Under the pieces are notes generated by a model. It saw nothing but the letters and a program-made list of their open reading frames with translations, did not search any database and had not been told where the DNA came from. Made by a program: the position numbers and the translations under genes. Below are positions 6,975 through 15,803 of a DNA stretch of 32,124 nt, piece after piece (within the stretch, counting starts at the first letter, position 1; the number at the start of each line of letters is the position of its first letter). The DNA is taken from positions 1 through 32,124 of the forward strand of contig MHBG01000029.1 in assembly GCA_001804785.1 (NCBI GenBank), read 5' to 3'. The DNA comes from Lentisphaerae bacterium GWF2_45_14 (GTDB lineage Bacteria > Verrucomicrobiota > Lentisphaeria > Victivallales > GWF2-45-14).

Positions 6975-8306
6975 ATGATTAACACAGGTTTCGCTCGTGA
7001 AGTTATTACCCCGGCAAGAGGCGTTTCCCTCGTCGGCTATTTCAATCCGCGCCCGAACAGAGGGGCTTACGACGATCTTTACGTGAAGGCCTTCGTTTTT
7101 TCCGACGGCAGAGAAACGGCGGGAATAGTCAGCGTCGACCTGTGCTTCGTCACCACCGATATAATCGACGAAGTGAAAGCGCTGCTCGCTAAAAGCGGCA
7201 TAACGTTCGCGGAAAACATCCTCTTTTCAGCAACACATACGCATACAGGCCCTTATGTATGCGATTTCTTCGGAGTACCTCTGGACAAAAGCTATATCAA
7301 GTTTTTAACATGCAAGATAGTGGAAGCGGTTGTCCGTGCGGGAAAAAACCTTTCTCCCTCCGAAATAAGTTACGGTTCAGAGAAAAACAATCCCCTCGCA
7401 TTCAACCGAAGATTCTTCATGAAAAACGGTAAAGTTGTGACTAATCCCGGCAAGCTCAATCCTGACATAATCAAGCAGGAGGGAACGGTGGATACCGAAA
7501 CTGGAGCGCTAAGCGTGAAAAAAGACGGAATCCTTGAACTTGTCATCGCAAATATTGTAAACCACACCGATACCGTCGGAGGTGATTTCGTCTCAGCTGA
7601 CTGGCCCGGGCGGATGGAAGTTGAAATTCAAAAGAAAACAGGTTACGACGTGCCGGTGATAACACTAATAGGAGCCTCCGGCAACATAAACCATTTCGAC
7701 ATAAAATCACCAAAACCGCAATGTTCCTACAAAGAATCCGTACAAATAGGAAAAACTTATGCGGCAATAGTCCTTGAAATACTGAAAAAATCAAAACGAA
7801 TCAAGCCGGACACCTTCACAGTATCAAAGTCAACTATTGAGATTAAGGCCAGGACATTCTCTAAAAAGGAAATATCCGAAGCGGAGAAGATTGTAAAAAT
7901 GAATGTATCTTCATCAGGGAAAGACCTTACCAGTGAAGACTTGGCTAAAGGAGCCGGAGAAGTCGCGCGATTTTTCGCTTCACAGTTGCTTGAGTTCAAT
8001 AAAAAAGAAGCGGGGAGAAAGAGGAAGTTTGAAATCATCGCCTTCAAATTCGGCAAAAACAATCTTGCCATTACATCACTTCCGGGGGAACCGTTTACCG
8101 AAATAGGACTTGCGATAAAAAAGGATTCGCCGTTTAAAAGGACTTTTGTAGCCTCGCTCTCCCAAGGTTCATGCGGATATGTTCCGATGAAGGAATGTTT
8201 CACCCGCGGCGGATACGAAATACTCCCAGTGCAGGGAGCAGGTTCTGAAAGAGACACCGAGGAGAAGCTTATCAATGTATCTTTAAGGAACCTGCTCACT
8301 ACATAG
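6975..8306 (+). CDS. Neutral/alkaline ceramidase-like metallohydrolase
   Basis: A 443-residue protein of the neutral/alkaline non-lysosomal ceramidase superfamily, zinc amidases in their characterised members. The zinc site is recognisable: the ATHTHTGP motif with His88 and His90, His197 in NHTDTVGGDF, Glu373 in LPGEPFTEIG and Tyr403 in CGYVP. It is shorter than true ceramidases (about 650 residues), lacks their C-terminal immunoglobulin-like domain and has no signal peptide, so it is probably cytoplasmic and not a ceramidase in the strict sense. AGGGTGA precedes the ATG, which lies one base after the dehydrogenase stop. With the neighbouring aminotransferase and dehydrogenase, an amide or N-acyl-sugar type substrate is a reasonable guess, but the function is not established. 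Confidence 0.82.
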   Translation: MINTGFAREVITPARGVSLVGYFNPRPNRGAYDDLYVKAFVFSDGRETAGIVSVDLCFVTTDIIDEVKALLAKSGITFAENILFSATHTHTGPYVCDFFGVPLDKSYIKFLTCKIVEAVVRAGKNLSPSEISYGSEKNNPLAFNRRFFMKNGKVVTNPGKLNPDIIKQEGTVDTETGALSVKKDGILELVIANIVNHTDTVGGDFVSADWPGRMEVEIQKKTGYDVPVITLIGASGNINHFDIKSPKPQCSYKESVQIGKTYAAIVLEILKKSKRIKPDTFTVSKSTIEIKARTFSKKEISEAEKIVKMNVSSSGKDLTSEDLAKGAGEVARFFASQLLEFNKKEAGRKRKFEIIAFKFGKNNLAITSLPGEPFTEIGLAIKKDSPFKRTFVASLSQGSCGYVPMKECFTRGGYEILPVQGAGSERDTEEKLINVSLRNLLTT

Positions 8307-8316
8307 GGAAAAATCC

Positions 8317-9369
8317 TCAGTTCTTCAAAGCTAGCACCGTCTGAAGCATTTCGTCAGCGGTGGTTATAGTCTTTGAGTTGGCTTGGAAGGCCCTCTGGGT
8401 TATAATCATGTCAGTAAACTCGGTAATAAGGTCGGTATTCGAGTTTTCAAGAGACCCCTGCATCAGGGTTCCTGTGCCGTCCGCCCCGGGGACAGATGGT
8501 TCCTCGGAAACTTTTGATGTCGCGGAAGTAGCCTTATACATACCGCCCTGTACCCTTTCAAGTGAGTCGGGGTTGTTAAAGCGCTGAACGCCGATGAACC
8601 CAGCGCTAACCGTTATTGCCTTGTGCGCACCGGCATAACCGTCCTCAACGGGCTGCCATGTGTTTGTTACCAGTCCGACACCGTCCCAGCCTGGATCATA
8701 GGCAGACGGAGTCTGAGCGGCGGCCCATGCGGCATAAGTTGTATGTTCAGCCAAAGTGAGGGCTGCCCAGTCATTACCGCCGGCCGCGGGCATGCCGGGG
8801 TCCCCGGCCACGGGAGATGCGGGAGAAAGCGAGTTCGGCAATGCGGAAACGACACCCGACGCGGATATCGAATATGAAGTTGGCGCCGGAGTCGGGGTAT
8901 CGCCCGTTGCAAATTTGAGAATAGTGGATGTCGTTACGGCTCCCCCGGCTGTCGCCGCACCCAAGAGTACAGCGCCGTTCGGTCTCTGAAAATAGAAATA
9001 TGCCGGATTTGAGGGATTATCAGCGACGAGTGCAAAGTCCCCTGCCCTGGTGAAGAAAATATTGTCTTCGTAAAGAACAGGGAAGAAGCCATCACCTGTT
9101 ATCGCGAGATTAGCGGGATTGGAAGTACCTTCGATTGATCCCGCGCTCCAGTCGGTTGTAGTACCTCCGGTCCTCACGCCGTTCCCGAACTGCAGCTGAA
9201 GGCCGTTCGGCAGGGTACCTGAGTGGGTCACGAATTCTTCGGCGAATGAAAGTTTACTTGCTTTGAAAGCAGTTGTTCTTGAGTTGGCGATATTGTTACC
9301 GATAACAGATATTCTGTCACCCATAGCCAACATCCCCGATACGCCCATATTAAACGCACTTCTAGCCAT
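8317..9369 (-). CDS. flgE: Flagellar hook protein FlgE
   Basis: Structural protein of the hook, the flexible joint between basal body and filament, exported by the flagellar type III system. The N-terminus has the rod/hook signature ISVIGNNIANSRTTAFKAS (20-38), and the C-terminus the conserved coiled-coil part with GSLENSNTDLITEFTDMIITQRAFQANSKTI (about 304-334). The central part (about 130-260) is variable and rich in Ala, Thr and Pro. At 350 residues it is short for FlgE but too long and variable for FlgG, and the position right after flgD supports FlgE. AAGGAG precedes ATG 9369. It is the last gene of the operon and meets the hydrolase gene tail to tail with only ten bases between; no clear terminator is visible. 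Confidence 0.88.
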   Translation of the reverse strand: MARSAFNMGVSGMLAMGDRISVIGNNIANSRTTAFKASKLSFAEEFVTHSGTLPNGLQLQFGNGVRTGGTTTDWSAGSIEGTSNPANLAITGDGFFPVLYEDNIFFTRAGDFALVADNPSNPAYFYFQRPNGAVLLGAATAGGAVTTSTILKFATGDTPTPAPTSYSISASGVVSALPNSLSPASPVAGDPGMPAAGGNDWAALTLAEHTTYAAWAAAQTPSAYDPGWDGVGLVTNTWQPVEDGYAGAHKAITVSAGFIGVQRFNNPDSLERVQGGMYKATSATSKVSEEPSVPGADGTGTLMQGSLENSNTDLITEFTDMIITQRAFQANSKTITTADEMLQTVLALKN

Positions 9370-9400
9370 TTTTGAACTCCTTCTTTATATGAAAAAATAT

Positions 9401-9838
9401 TTATTCACTTGTTGCTGGCGGATTATACACTGATTTTATCTGATACATCTTAACATTGGCACCGTCAACGTCCATACTCAGTGTATTCCCGACGACATTA
9501 ATCTTATTGACCGACCCTATCATTTCAAAACCGGTATCTATGTCCTGATAAACGACTTGCTTGCCTATGAGGCTTGAGGCTGTGGCGAGATTGGCCGTAT
9601 CGATATACTGGTCCATGTTTTCATTGAGGTTCTGGGTTCCTTCTATGGCGCTGAATTGCGCCAGCTGAAGGATCATATCCTTATTGTCCATTGGGCTCAA
9701 CGGGTCCTGATTTTGAAGTTCGGCCATAAGAAGGTTCAGAAAATCCGCTTTCCCAAGCGCCTTAGAAGAGTCGAGCTGGGTAATATTGTCCGCACTGCTT
9801 GCGTTAATGTAGTCACTTACACCTGTTATTGCTGCCAT
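9401..9838 (-). CDS. flgD: Flagellar hook-capping protein FlgD
   Basis: Scaffold that caps the growing hook and lets FlgE subunits assemble. The conserved N-terminal region is clear: LGKADFLNLLMAELQNQDPLSPMDNKDMILQLAQFSAIEGTQNLNENM (about 28-75). At 145 residues it is near the short end; only a small C-terminal part remains (about 90-145) instead of the larger FN3/TUDOR-like domains of enterobacterial FlgD (about 230 residues). GGAGAT precedes the ATG. It lies between fliK and flgE in the operon, the normal place. Confidence 0.92.
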   Translation of the reverse strand: MAAITGVSDYINASSADNITQLDSSKALGKADFLNLLMAELQNQDPLSPMDNKDMILQLAQFSAIEGTQNLNENMDQYIDTANLATASSLIGKQVVYQDIDTGFEMIGSVNKINVVGNTLSMDVDGANVKMYQIKSVYNPPATSE

Positions 9839-9890
9839 TTTACATCTCCAGTTTTATTAAGTTAACGAATTCGCAATTACTGTGCCAAGC

Positions 9891-11630
9891 TTACACAAGC
9901 TCTCCGGAAAGCACCCTGGCTCTGTCGGCATTATCATCACCGGCAAGCCTTACGTTCTGAATATCGTCATTGCCCTTGTTCTTGGCGTTCCTGTTTTTTG
10001 AATGTGCGTCATCGCGGCGTTCTCTGCCGCTGGAGATATCAAGGGCGACGTCCTTATAGCCCATCATACGGAGCTGGGAGGCGAGATCATCCCTCTGCTG
10101 CATAAGCTGGTCTTTTGAGGAATCCGAGTTTAACTGAATATTGACGGAAATAGCGTCGCCTTTCTGCTGCACGGAAAGATTTACCTGTCCAAGCGCGGTA
10201 GATTCAAAATCCATTGTAAGTTTGGATCCTTTATCAAGATTGCTTCCTCTAAGCATACCTTGCATTCTAGAGATAAGCTCTCCGACTAATGCCGCATTGG
10301 CTGAAGTTCCGCCGGCATATGAAAGCTGCTGAGCAGGAGAGGACATGAGTGTCTTGGACGCTGTCCCATCCTGAGTCTGCCCCGCGAGATTGAGCGCGTC
10401 AAGCTTAGGAGTGCCGGAAGATATCTGTGCACCATGTGATTTCACGGAATCAAGCATTCCATTAAATCCCTGCTGTGCCAGCTTGGAAGAGCCTGACAAA
10501 AAATTCCCGTTTAAATCTTTCATATTCTGAGAGTGAAAACCCTCTATCTGGCTTTTCAGTCCATAGGCTTCGTTCTGATTCCCAAGGGAAAGATTGGCAC
10601 TATTCTTTACGTTAAGGTTTCTGGATCTGCCAAGAAGATTTTTCAGGATATCCTGGGGATTTTCCTCTGTATTGTCATTCAATTCCGGAGAAAGTTTTTC
10701 CAGCCTTACATTGGTCAACTTGAAATCAGATTCCGCATTGAGCGGAATTCCAGTTTTCAAAAACTGAGATTTCTGATTATCGGCGGAACTATCGACCGTG
10801 CCGGCCGCAGAACCGGCAAATTTTGTCTCGGTGCCAGATAAAGCAGCAGCAAAGTCATTGTTTTCTGCCTGAGTTTGAGTTTGCGTCTGTGCCTGAGTCT
10901 GAGTTTGTGGGGCATCTGCCTTTACGGACTTGGCATAGGCGGCCGCAGTATTTGAATCCTGTACAAGTTCACTTTTCCCGGCTGAGGTTTCGGTTTCGGT
11001 TCCAATTCCAATTTCCATATTGTCTTCAGGAATGCTTTCCGAAAGTTCAATGCCTTCATTCAAAACGGCAACAACCTCTTCCTCCACCGTCTGGAACATG
11101 CCGAACATATCGGGAGTAAAGGTGGTATCTTCTCCAATATTTTCTTCAGTATCTTCAACTGATTCATCCTCTACGAGTGCGGTTTCAGCTATTTTTTGTT
11201 CCGCGTTAGTTTCCCGTGAAAAATCTTCCTCTTCAGGGGCAGTTACGACATCTCTATCGTTCGCGGATTCTTCGGTTTTTTTTGCGGTATTAGCCGATCT
11301 TTTTTCAACATCTGCATGCCGGGGTTCGTTATGCGTGGTCTTTTCCTCTTTTGTTTTTTCGTAGCTTTTTTCCTTTTTGCTTTTCAATCTGGCTTTAGCG
11401 CTATTATCGGACTCTGAGGCAGAGTGCCTATTCACGCTTGATGAATCTTTATCGGAGGAAGGCTTGGACAAAGAAGGTCTGTCGCTCTTCATCTCTTTTT
11501 TCAGAGTGCTTTGAAAGCTTGATGCGGAAGAGTCATACAATCCAGACTGCTTAACTGTCGCATTTGACTGTGAAAGCGCGTCAAAGAAAGTATTCTGGGC
11601 ATTCACGGAATTCATCGCTGAGTTATTCAT
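9891..11630 (-). CDS. fliK: Flagellar hook-length control protein FliK
   Basis: Molecular ruler that measures the hook and switches export specificity. The 579-residue product has the usual two-part build: a long, polar, low-complexity N-terminal part rich in Ser, Lys, Glu and Asn with a Gln-Thr repeat (242-254), and a conserved Flg_hook C-terminal domain (about 445-535) containing LTMDFESTALGQVNLSVQQK (471-490) and LRMMGYKDVALDISSG (520-535). The ruler part is hard to assign by similarity, so identity rests on the C-terminal domain and on position between motE and flgD. GGAGGAG precedes the ATG, which overlaps the end of motE by eight bases. A basic, Asn-rich tail (about 540-579) follows the domain. 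Confidence 0.88.
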   Translation of the reverse strand: MNNSAMNSVNAQNTFFDALSQSNATVKQSGLYDSSASSFQSTLKKEMKSDRPSLSKPSSDKDSSSVNRHSASESDNSAKARLKSKKEKSYEKTKEEKTTHNEPRHADVEKRSANTAKKTEESANDRDVVTAPEEEDFSRETNAEQKIAETALVEDESVEDTEENIGEDTTFTPDMFGMFQTVEEEVVAVLNEGIELSESIPEDNMEIGIGTETETSAGKSELVQDSNTAAAYAKSVKADAPQTQTQAQTQTQTQAENNDFAAALSGTETKFAGSAAGTVDSSADNQKSQFLKTGIPLNAESDFKLTNVRLEKLSPELNDNTEENPQDILKNLLGRSRNLNVKNSANLSLGNQNEAYGLKSQIEGFHSQNMKDLNGNFLSGSSKLAQQGFNGMLDSVKSHGAQISSGTPKLDALNLAGQTQDGTASKTLMSSPAQQLSYAGGTSANAALVGELISRMQGMLRGSNLDKGSKLTMDFESTALGQVNLSVQQKGDAISVNIQLNSDSSKDQLMQQRDDLASQLRMMGYKDVALDISSGRERRDDAHSKNRNAKNKGNDDIQNVRLAGDDNADRARVLSGELV

Positions 11631-12273
11631 TGTTATTTTCTCCTCCAGCCTGTTCGCTCAATGTTTGCATTTTCTTTGTTATCGTACTCATTCTCAACAT
11701 CTGTTTTGGATCCTGCATTACCTGTCCGATAATCTCGGACGACTTTTTTTGATTCATAAAATACAGGACCCTCGCCGCCATGTTGTCATCGTACTCCATC
11801 AACATCTTAGCAGCTGTCGCAGAATCCAGGCCAGATATTATTCCTGACATCTTCTTCACGTTGCTAATTTCCTTATTGTCCATAAAGACCAGGAGGCCAT
11901 TCACTTTATCTTGAACCTGGCGCATCTGTTCCTGCATTTTAAATGCTTCTTTTTTAATTTCCTCGGCGATCTTCTGGCTTGCGACAAGTTTTTTTCTCTC
12001 CTCGGCAATTTTTTCCCTTTCAGCAGTCAACTCCTTGTAAAAGGATTCAAGAAAGTCCTCATCAATCCTTGCCGAAGTTCCCGGTCCCTTCTCGAGTGCC
12101 GGCTTGGAAATCACCGCCTTTTTCTTAACAGTAACCCTGAAATGCGGCACCATGCCGAAAGGCAGCTCACCGGTTATGAGAGTAAAGGTAAGCGCCCCTA
12201 CGCAAAAGGCCGATACCGAGGAGCTTATGAAAACCACAAGCGCCATACTTCTTGCCATTGATTTATCTGCCAT
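11623..12273 (-). CDS. motE: MotE-family flagellar protein
   Basis: Membrane-anchored flagellar protein of 216 residues. It has one transmembrane segment (about 9-36), a long coiled coil (about 75-135, rich in Glu, Lys and Gln) and a C-terminal MgtE-N-like helical domain (about 138-200) containing KMSGIISGLDSATAAKMLMEYDD. MotE-type proteins are associated with stator function and are encoded in flagellar operons between fliJ and fliK, as here. The exact role varies between organisms and is not fixed by this sequence. AAGGGA precedes the ATG, twelve bases after fliJ. Confidence 0.78.
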   Translation of the reverse strand: MADKSMARSMALVVFISSSVSAFCVGALTFTLITGELPFGMVPHFRVTVKKKAVISKPALEKGPGTSARIDEDFLESFYKELTAEREKIAEERKKLVASQKIAEEIKKEAFKMQEQMRQVQDKVNGLLVFMDNKEISNVKKMSGIISGLDSATAAKMLMEYDDNMAARVLYFMNQKKSSEIIGQVMQDPKQMLRMSTITKKMQTLSEQAGGENNNE

Positions 12274-12285
12274 GTTTCAATCCCT

Positions 12286-12747
12286 TCAATTCGTGAAGGC
12301 CATCTGCTCAAGCATCCTTCTTGACGCTCTTTGACAGCCCATCTCGTCATTTAGTTTCTGTTCTTCGCGTCTGAACTCCAGATCCCATTCAGTGTGTTCT
12401 ATCTCTCTGGCCTTTTCCATTCTTTTGACTTCCACCATCGCATCTTTAAGTCTTTCCGCGCATGACTGGGTCTTGGCTTCGGCCTGCCGTATTCGGTACA
12501 CCTGGTTTTTCTTTTTATCATTAAGCATCCTGAGATATTTTTCTCTCTGGATAAAGTACGCTCCGGAATTATTTTTAAGCATTTTCTCCGGCTCCATTGT
12601 ATCGACTATAAGCATTTCTATTTTAGACAACTGCATTTCCTCCGCGGCAAGGAGGGCCCGTGCGGCGGCAAGTTCCATTTCGGCGACTTCCTTACGGGTG
12701 AGGTTCACGTTCAGGATGCTCATCATTGAAAAAGTAAATTTTTTCAC
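12286..12747 (-). CDS. fliJ: Flagellar export chaperone FliJ
   Basis: Coiled-coil stalk of the flagellar export ATPase, which links FliI to the export gate FlhA. The 153-residue protein is almost wholly helical and charged, with the pattern typical of FliJ; sequence similarity in this family is always weak, so size, coiled coil and position after fliI carry the call. It starts with GTG at 12747, sharing a GTGA overlap with the fliI stop codon, and AGAGGT lies eight bases upstream, which supports this unusual start. Confidence 0.82.
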   Translation of the reverse strand: MKKFTFSMMSILNVNLTRKEVAEMELAAARALLAAEEMQLSKIEMLIVDTMEPEKMLKNNSGAYFIQREKYLRMLNDKKKNQVYRIRQAEAKTQSCAERLKDAMVEVKRMEKAREIEHTEWDLEFRREEQKLNDEMGCQRASRRMLEQMAFTN

Positions 12748-14075
12748 GTGAGTACCTCTTTCATCTTATTAAGGATGTCCTGCCATTTAAATCTCTCGTT
12801 CACCGACTGGCGGAGAAAAGAATCTATGGACCTCTTCTTCTTAATGGCATAATCAATGTCGGGATTGCTCCCTGGCTTGTAGGCACCTATATTTATCATA
12901 TCCTCAGCTTTCCTGTAAACAGCCAGTATCTGGCGCATCTGCTGTGCCATTTTGAGATGTTCCGGCAGGGAAACGCTGCTCATCACGCGGCTGATGCTCT
13001 GCAGCACGTCTACCGCCGGATAATGTCCCTGGTGAGCAAGTTCGCGAGAAAGTACTACGTGTCCGTCCAATATCCCCCTTGCTGCATCACCTATCGGATC
13101 ATTCATATCGTCGCCCTCCACGAGTACGGTGAAAAATCCGGTTATGCTCCCATTCTGGTTTGTTCCCGCCCTCTCAAGAAGCGCGGGCATCATGCTAAAA
13201 ACCGATGGCGGGTAACCTCTGGTAGCGGGCGGTTCGCCTATCGCAAGTCCGATCTCGCGCTGGGCCATCGCGTAACGCGTGACAGAGTCCATTATAAAAA
13301 GAACGTTCTTGCCTTGATCCCTGAAGTATTCGGCTATGGACATCGCGGTCTCGGCGCCCTTGACCCTCTGAAGCGGGGATTTATCGGAAGTTGAGACAAG
13401 CACAACGGACTTCTTAAGCCCCTCCTCACCAAGAGAATCCTCTATAAAATCAAGCACTTCCTTTCCGCGTTCACCAATAAGAGATATTACATTCATATCG
13501 GAAGATGAGTTTCTGGCAATCATACCAATCAGCGTGCTTTTTCCCACGCCGCTCCCGGCAAATATCCCCATGCGCTGACCATGCCCGCAGGCAATGCAAG
13601 AATCGACACTCCTTACTCCCGTAACGAAATGCTCGGTTATCCTTGTTCTCAACATCGAATTGGGGGCCTGACGCCTCACCTTCCAACGTTGGGAGCAGGA
13701 CACCGGGCCAAGTCCGTCTATCGGACGGCCTAGACCGTCTATAACACGCCCCAAGAGCTCAGAGCCTACAGGAATCGTAAATCCTTCATTGACAACAACC
13801 ACCTTATCACCGCTCCTGACCCCTTCTATGCCGTCAAGAGGAAAAAGCAGCACGCGGTCGTCCCTGAAGCCAACAACCTCCGCATAATTTCCATTTTCAC
13901 CCTGCTGGGAAGAAGAAGATGATATCGAAACAAGGTCTCCGACCGAACACATCGGCCCAGACGACTCAACCGTGAGTCCTACGAGCTTCGTTATGCGCCC
14001 TATAGAACGGAAAGTCTTCCGACGCTCCATATTAAATGCCGATGAAAATCCCTTTATCTCCGGGGCAAGGTGCAT
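12744..14075 (-). CDS. fliI: Flagellum-specific ATP synthase FliI
   Basis: ATPase of the flagellar type III export apparatus, a hexameric homologue of F1-ATPase beta. The 443-residue product has Walker A AGSGVGKS (173-180), Walker B ending at Asp263 (NVLFIMDS), and the family stretch SVTRYAMAQREIGLAIGEPPATRGYPPSVF (264-293). I use ATG 14075, four bases after the fliH stop and preceded by AAAGGAAA; an ATG at 14126 would add 17 residues inside fliH and has no support. The reading frame ends in a GTGA overlap with fliJ. Confidence 0.96.
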   Translation of the reverse strand: MHLAPEIKGFSSAFNMERRKTFRSIGRITKLVGLTVESSGPMCSVGDLVSISSSSSQQGENGNYAEVVGFRDDRVLLFPLDGIEGVRSGDKVVVVNEGFTIPVGSELLGRVIDGLGRPIDGLGPVSCSQRWKVRRQAPNSMLRTRITEHFVTGVRSVDSCIACGHGQRMGIFAGSGVGKSTLIGMIARNSSSDMNVISLIGERGKEVLDFIEDSLGEEGLKKSVVLVSTSDKSPLQRVKGAETAMSIAEYFRDQGKNVLFIMDSVTRYAMAQREIGLAIGEPPATRGYPPSVFSMMPALLERAGTNQNGSITGFFTVLVEGDDMNDPIGDAARGILDGHVVLSRELAHQGHYPAVDVLQSISRVMSSVSLPEHLKMAQQMRQILAVYRKAEDMINIGAYKPGSNPDIDYAIKKKRSIDSFLRQSVNERFKWQDILNKMKEVLT

Positions 14076-14079
14076 AATT

Positions 14080-14727
14080 TTATTTTCCTTTGGAATTCTG
14101 TTCTTCGAGGAATCGGGCAAACGCATCTTTCAGCGTATTCAGGCGGCCCTCAAGTGTACCGTCGATTATTCCCTGCTTGGATTCAAGAAGAGCCTCGCCC
14201 GGCTTCAATTTTGAATCCGGCAGTACCTTTACGCCCGAAGGCACTTCAGTACCCGATGCCGTCCCCGCCAGAGACGCTATAGACGGATTCAAATAAAGCT
14301 TGATGTCGTTAAGGTCTATTATGGGATTCAACATCTCTTCTATAAGAGAACCGAGCGATGATGAATCATTGACCTCATGGCCAAGCACCATCGCGGCTAT
14401 CGAAAATGAAAGAGATCCGACTTCGGAGCGCATCTGCTTTTCAAGCTCGACAAGATAACCATGCAATGAAAGCGGTATCTGCTCAACCGCCACATCAAGC
14501 TGATGCGTAAGCGATTGCACTTTCTCATTCATCTGGGCTTCGCAGCTTTTCCATCCCTGCTGAAACGCCGCCTCTATCTTTGAGTTGAGCTCGTCATCCT
14601 TCCCCGTGGCAATGATATCCTTGCCTGACGCGCCCTCATTAGTAACAACCACATTCGAAACACCAGATCCCGATACTATTCTCATTCTGCTTGAAAAATG
14701 CAGTGTATTATTATCAGACATAGACAT
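14080..14727 (-). CDS. fliH: Flagellar assembly protein FliH
   Basis: Peripheral stator of the export ATPase that binds FliI and docks it at the C-ring. The 215-residue protein has a poorly conserved N-terminus, a helical middle (about 48-110), and a C-terminal domain (about 105-210) with a pattern like that of V/F-type ATPase E subunits. The Gly-rich heptads of many FliH proteins are not obvious. The identification rests on size, helical content and place between fliG and fliI. ATG 14727 overlaps the fliG end by 14 bases and has AGGAG nine bases upstream; a second ATG two codons later is less well placed. Confidence 0.85.
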   Translation of the reverse strand: MSMSDNNTLHFSSRMRIVSGSGVSNVVVTNEGASGKDIIATGKDDELNSKIEAAFQQGWKSCEAQMNEKVQSLTHQLDVAVEQIPLSLHGYLVELEKQMRSEVGSLSFSIAAMVLGHEVNDSSSLGSLIEEMLNPIIDLNDIKLYLNPSIASLAGTASGTEVPSGVKVLPDSKLKPGEALLESKQGIIDGTLEGRLNTLKDAFARFLEEQNSKGK

Positions 14728-15724
14728 CCTCGTCTTCTCCTGCGGAAACCGTGATTTCTCCTGCTGCTTCGAGGGCTCTCACGATACCGACTATGGCTTT
14801 GCGTTCGTTTTCCACTTCGCTCTTCTTGACTTTGCCCATGAGTCCCATTTCTTCCTCGAGGTTCTCCCTCGCCCTCTTCGACAGGTTCTTCGTAAACTTT
14901 TCGTAAACCTCTTTCTTCACTCCGCGCAAAGACAGTACAAGCTTGTCCGTGGGAACTTCGCGAAGTATCTTCTGGACGTCCACGTCGGAAAGACGAACTA
15001 TATCGTCGAAGGTGAACATCATGTCCCTGATCTTGTCGGCGAGTTCAGGTGATTCTTCCTGTATTGAGGAAATCAGTTCCTCTTCAAGGGTTTTATCCAC
15101 ACCCTGGAATATCTCGGCCACAAATTCGGGGCCGCCGAGGTTCGTCTTCTCATCCTCCTCGGTGGGGTTCACCGATGAGGTTACCTTCTCCACGAATATT
15201 TCCTCTATGCGTTCCACTACTTCATTATCGGCTTCGCGGTCAAGCGCCAGCCTTACTATTATTTCCTCTCTCACTTCCTCCTCAAGAAACGAAAGCACCT
15301 CCCCCACCTTCTTCGGGGGGAAAAAGCCCAGTATTATCGCCGCTGTCGCGGGCTGTTCGTTGGATAATATGGTCGCCAAATCCTGGCCGCTCACTGCTGT
15401 AATCGTCGAAAACGGCTTCGGCTTTCTCGGCTTTGCCCTCTCCAGGAGCTTTCTGGCCTCATCCTCGCCGATAACCCCGTGTAGTATCTGCCATGCCACA
15501 TCCTCGCCGCCCGAAGGGTCTACACCTTGCACAAGCTTGCCCGAAATTTCCTCAAAAATAGCCACCTGAACGTCCTGCGGGATAGTCCCCAGGCTCCTGA
15601 TTTCTGAGGCTATCGCCTCCATCGAGTTGATGGAAAAATGCTTCAATATCGATATCGACTTTTCTCTCGCTATGCTGGAGAAGAAAATAGCGAGCTTTTT
15701 GGCTGTTCTTATCTTTAGCGCCAT
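14714..15724 (-). CDS. fliG: Flagellar motor switch protein FliG
   Basis: C-ring protein that couples the stator to rotation and switches direction. The 336-residue length is normal. The N-terminal domain (about 1-100) binds FliF; the middle domain begins at EQPATAAIILGFFPPKKVGEVL (123-144), a variant of the EHPQ motif; the C-terminal domain has MFTFDDIVRLSDVDVQKILREV (236-257) and the charged helix region LRGVKKEVYEKFTKNLSKRARENLEEEM that meets the stator. A perfect AAGGAGGAA precedes ATG 15724. The gap to fliF is 79 AT-rich bases in which I see no terminator or clear promoter. Confidence 0.96.
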   Translation of the reverse strand: MALKIRTAKKLAIFFSSIAREKSISILKHFSINSMEAIASEIRSLGTIPQDVQVAIFEEISGKLVQGVDPSGGEDVAWQILHGVIGEDEARKLLERAKPRKPKPFSTITAVSGQDLATILSNEQPATAAIILGFFPPKKVGEVLSFLEEEVREEIIVRLALDREADNEVVERIEEIFVEKVTSSVNPTEEDEKTNLGGPEFVAEIFQGVDKTLEEELISSIQEESPELADKIRDMMFTFDDIVRLSDVDVQKILREVPTDKLVLSLRGVKKEVYEKFTKNLSKRARENLEEEMGLMGKVKKSEVENERKAIVGIVRALEAAGEITVSAGEDEDVYV

Positions 15725-15803
15725 CTCACAGTTCCTCCTTAGAACAAATCAACATTCCGTTAAAATCATATTCCGAACTTACAATATACACCGAATTATA
15801 ACA

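Noticed and set aside
8317..9369. Calling the hook gene FlgG or FlgF
   Set aside because: Length, variable centre and position after flgD fit FlgE better.
10861..10905. Gln-Thr repeat stretch as a possible microsatellite or phase-variable tract
   Set aside because: It lies in frame in the low-complexity ruler part of fliK, where such composition is normal, and the codons are not perfectly repeated.
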